Below, piece by piece: positions 63,943 through 64,000 of a DNA stretch of 64,000 bases. The notes under the pieces were generated by a model. It did no database searches. It had not been told where the DNA came from and saw only the letters and a program-made list of their open reading frames with translations. A program made the position numbers and the translations under genes. The stretch spans positions 1 through 64,000 of the forward strand of contig CAVQEG010000001.1 in the NCBI GenBank assembly GCA_963711465.1. The letters are read 5' to 3'. This DNA is from CAVQEG01 sp963711465 (GTDB lineage Bacteria > Bacteroidota > Ignavibacteria > OLB7). Every line of letters begins with the position of its first letter. The first letter of the stretch is position 1.

Positions 63943-64000
63943 ATGAACATTCTGCGGACGGCCTTTGTCGCCGTTGCTGCAATCACGCTCAGCGCAATGT
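63943..64000 (+). CDS. Start of a secreted protein gene, cut by the window end
   Basis: The first 19 codons (MNILRTAFVAVAAITLSAM) are an evident signal peptide. It starts 3 bp after the preceding stop, so it is in the same operon. The product cannot be named from this fragment. Confidence 0.6.
   Translation, partial: MNILRTAFVAVAAITLSAM

Overview
The window is GC-rich and carries no tRNA, rRNA or CRISPR array that I can see. Many proteins carry C-terminal sorting domains of the type IX secretion system (T9SS). There are also an OmpA/PD40 lipoprotein next to an outer-membrane barrel, LptE- and Omp85-like proteins, and a secreted protein family seen mainly in Bacteroidota. Together these point to the Bacteroidota/Chlorobiota/Kapabacteria side of the FCB group. 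The exact lineage is an inference.

Bases 1-25,500 are a large repeat region. A unit of about 3.4 kb, gene C plus gene D, is repeated in tandem and probably continues beyond the left edge. C is a secreted FG-GAP/VCBS-repeat protein of 535-544 residues with a T9SS sorting domain. D is a secreted protein of unknown family. Six C copies (one cut by the window edge) alternate with six D copies. The C copies are block-wise mosaics of one another and all five complete ones are open. No D copy is intact: four are cut at the same codon and have lost the sorting domain, one (1,705 codons) has an in-frame TAG, and one has a deletion of about 2.5 kb that shifts the frame. An ISL3-type insertion sequence (9,153-10,485) sits in the leader of one C copy, with 27-bp inverted ends and an 8-bp target duplication.

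Bases 25,500-34,500 hold rsmE, an orphan OppF-type ATPase, a tiny protein that is almost only a T9SS sorting domain, two paralogous IgGFc-binding-domain proteins (the second fused to an outer-membrane barrel), plsC, a SpoU-type RNA methyltransferase, an EthD-like protein and a small lipoprotein.

Bases 34,500-43,300 are mainly on the minus strand: an MltF-like lytic transglycosylase, a CHAD protein, a frameshifted PqqB-like hydrolase, an outer-membrane barrel followed by an OmpA/PD40 lipoprotein (possible PorE-like T9SS anchor), a FlK-like thioesterase, small membrane proteins, a Rho_N-domain protein and an NmrA-like oxidoreductase.

Bases 43,600-64,000 are mostly plus-strand housekeeping genes: rodA, a haem cluster (hemX-like, hemA, hemC, hemD, hemE; hemE is broken by a one-base loss in a C run), a TerC/Alx protein, a large metalloprotease/beta-propeller/Omp85-type barrel fusion, a B12-binding protein, a sigma-54 activator overlapping an LptE-like gene, a GT2 synthase, purine nucleoside phosphorylase, hflX, and a conserved secreted protein usually mislabelled asparagine synthetase B.
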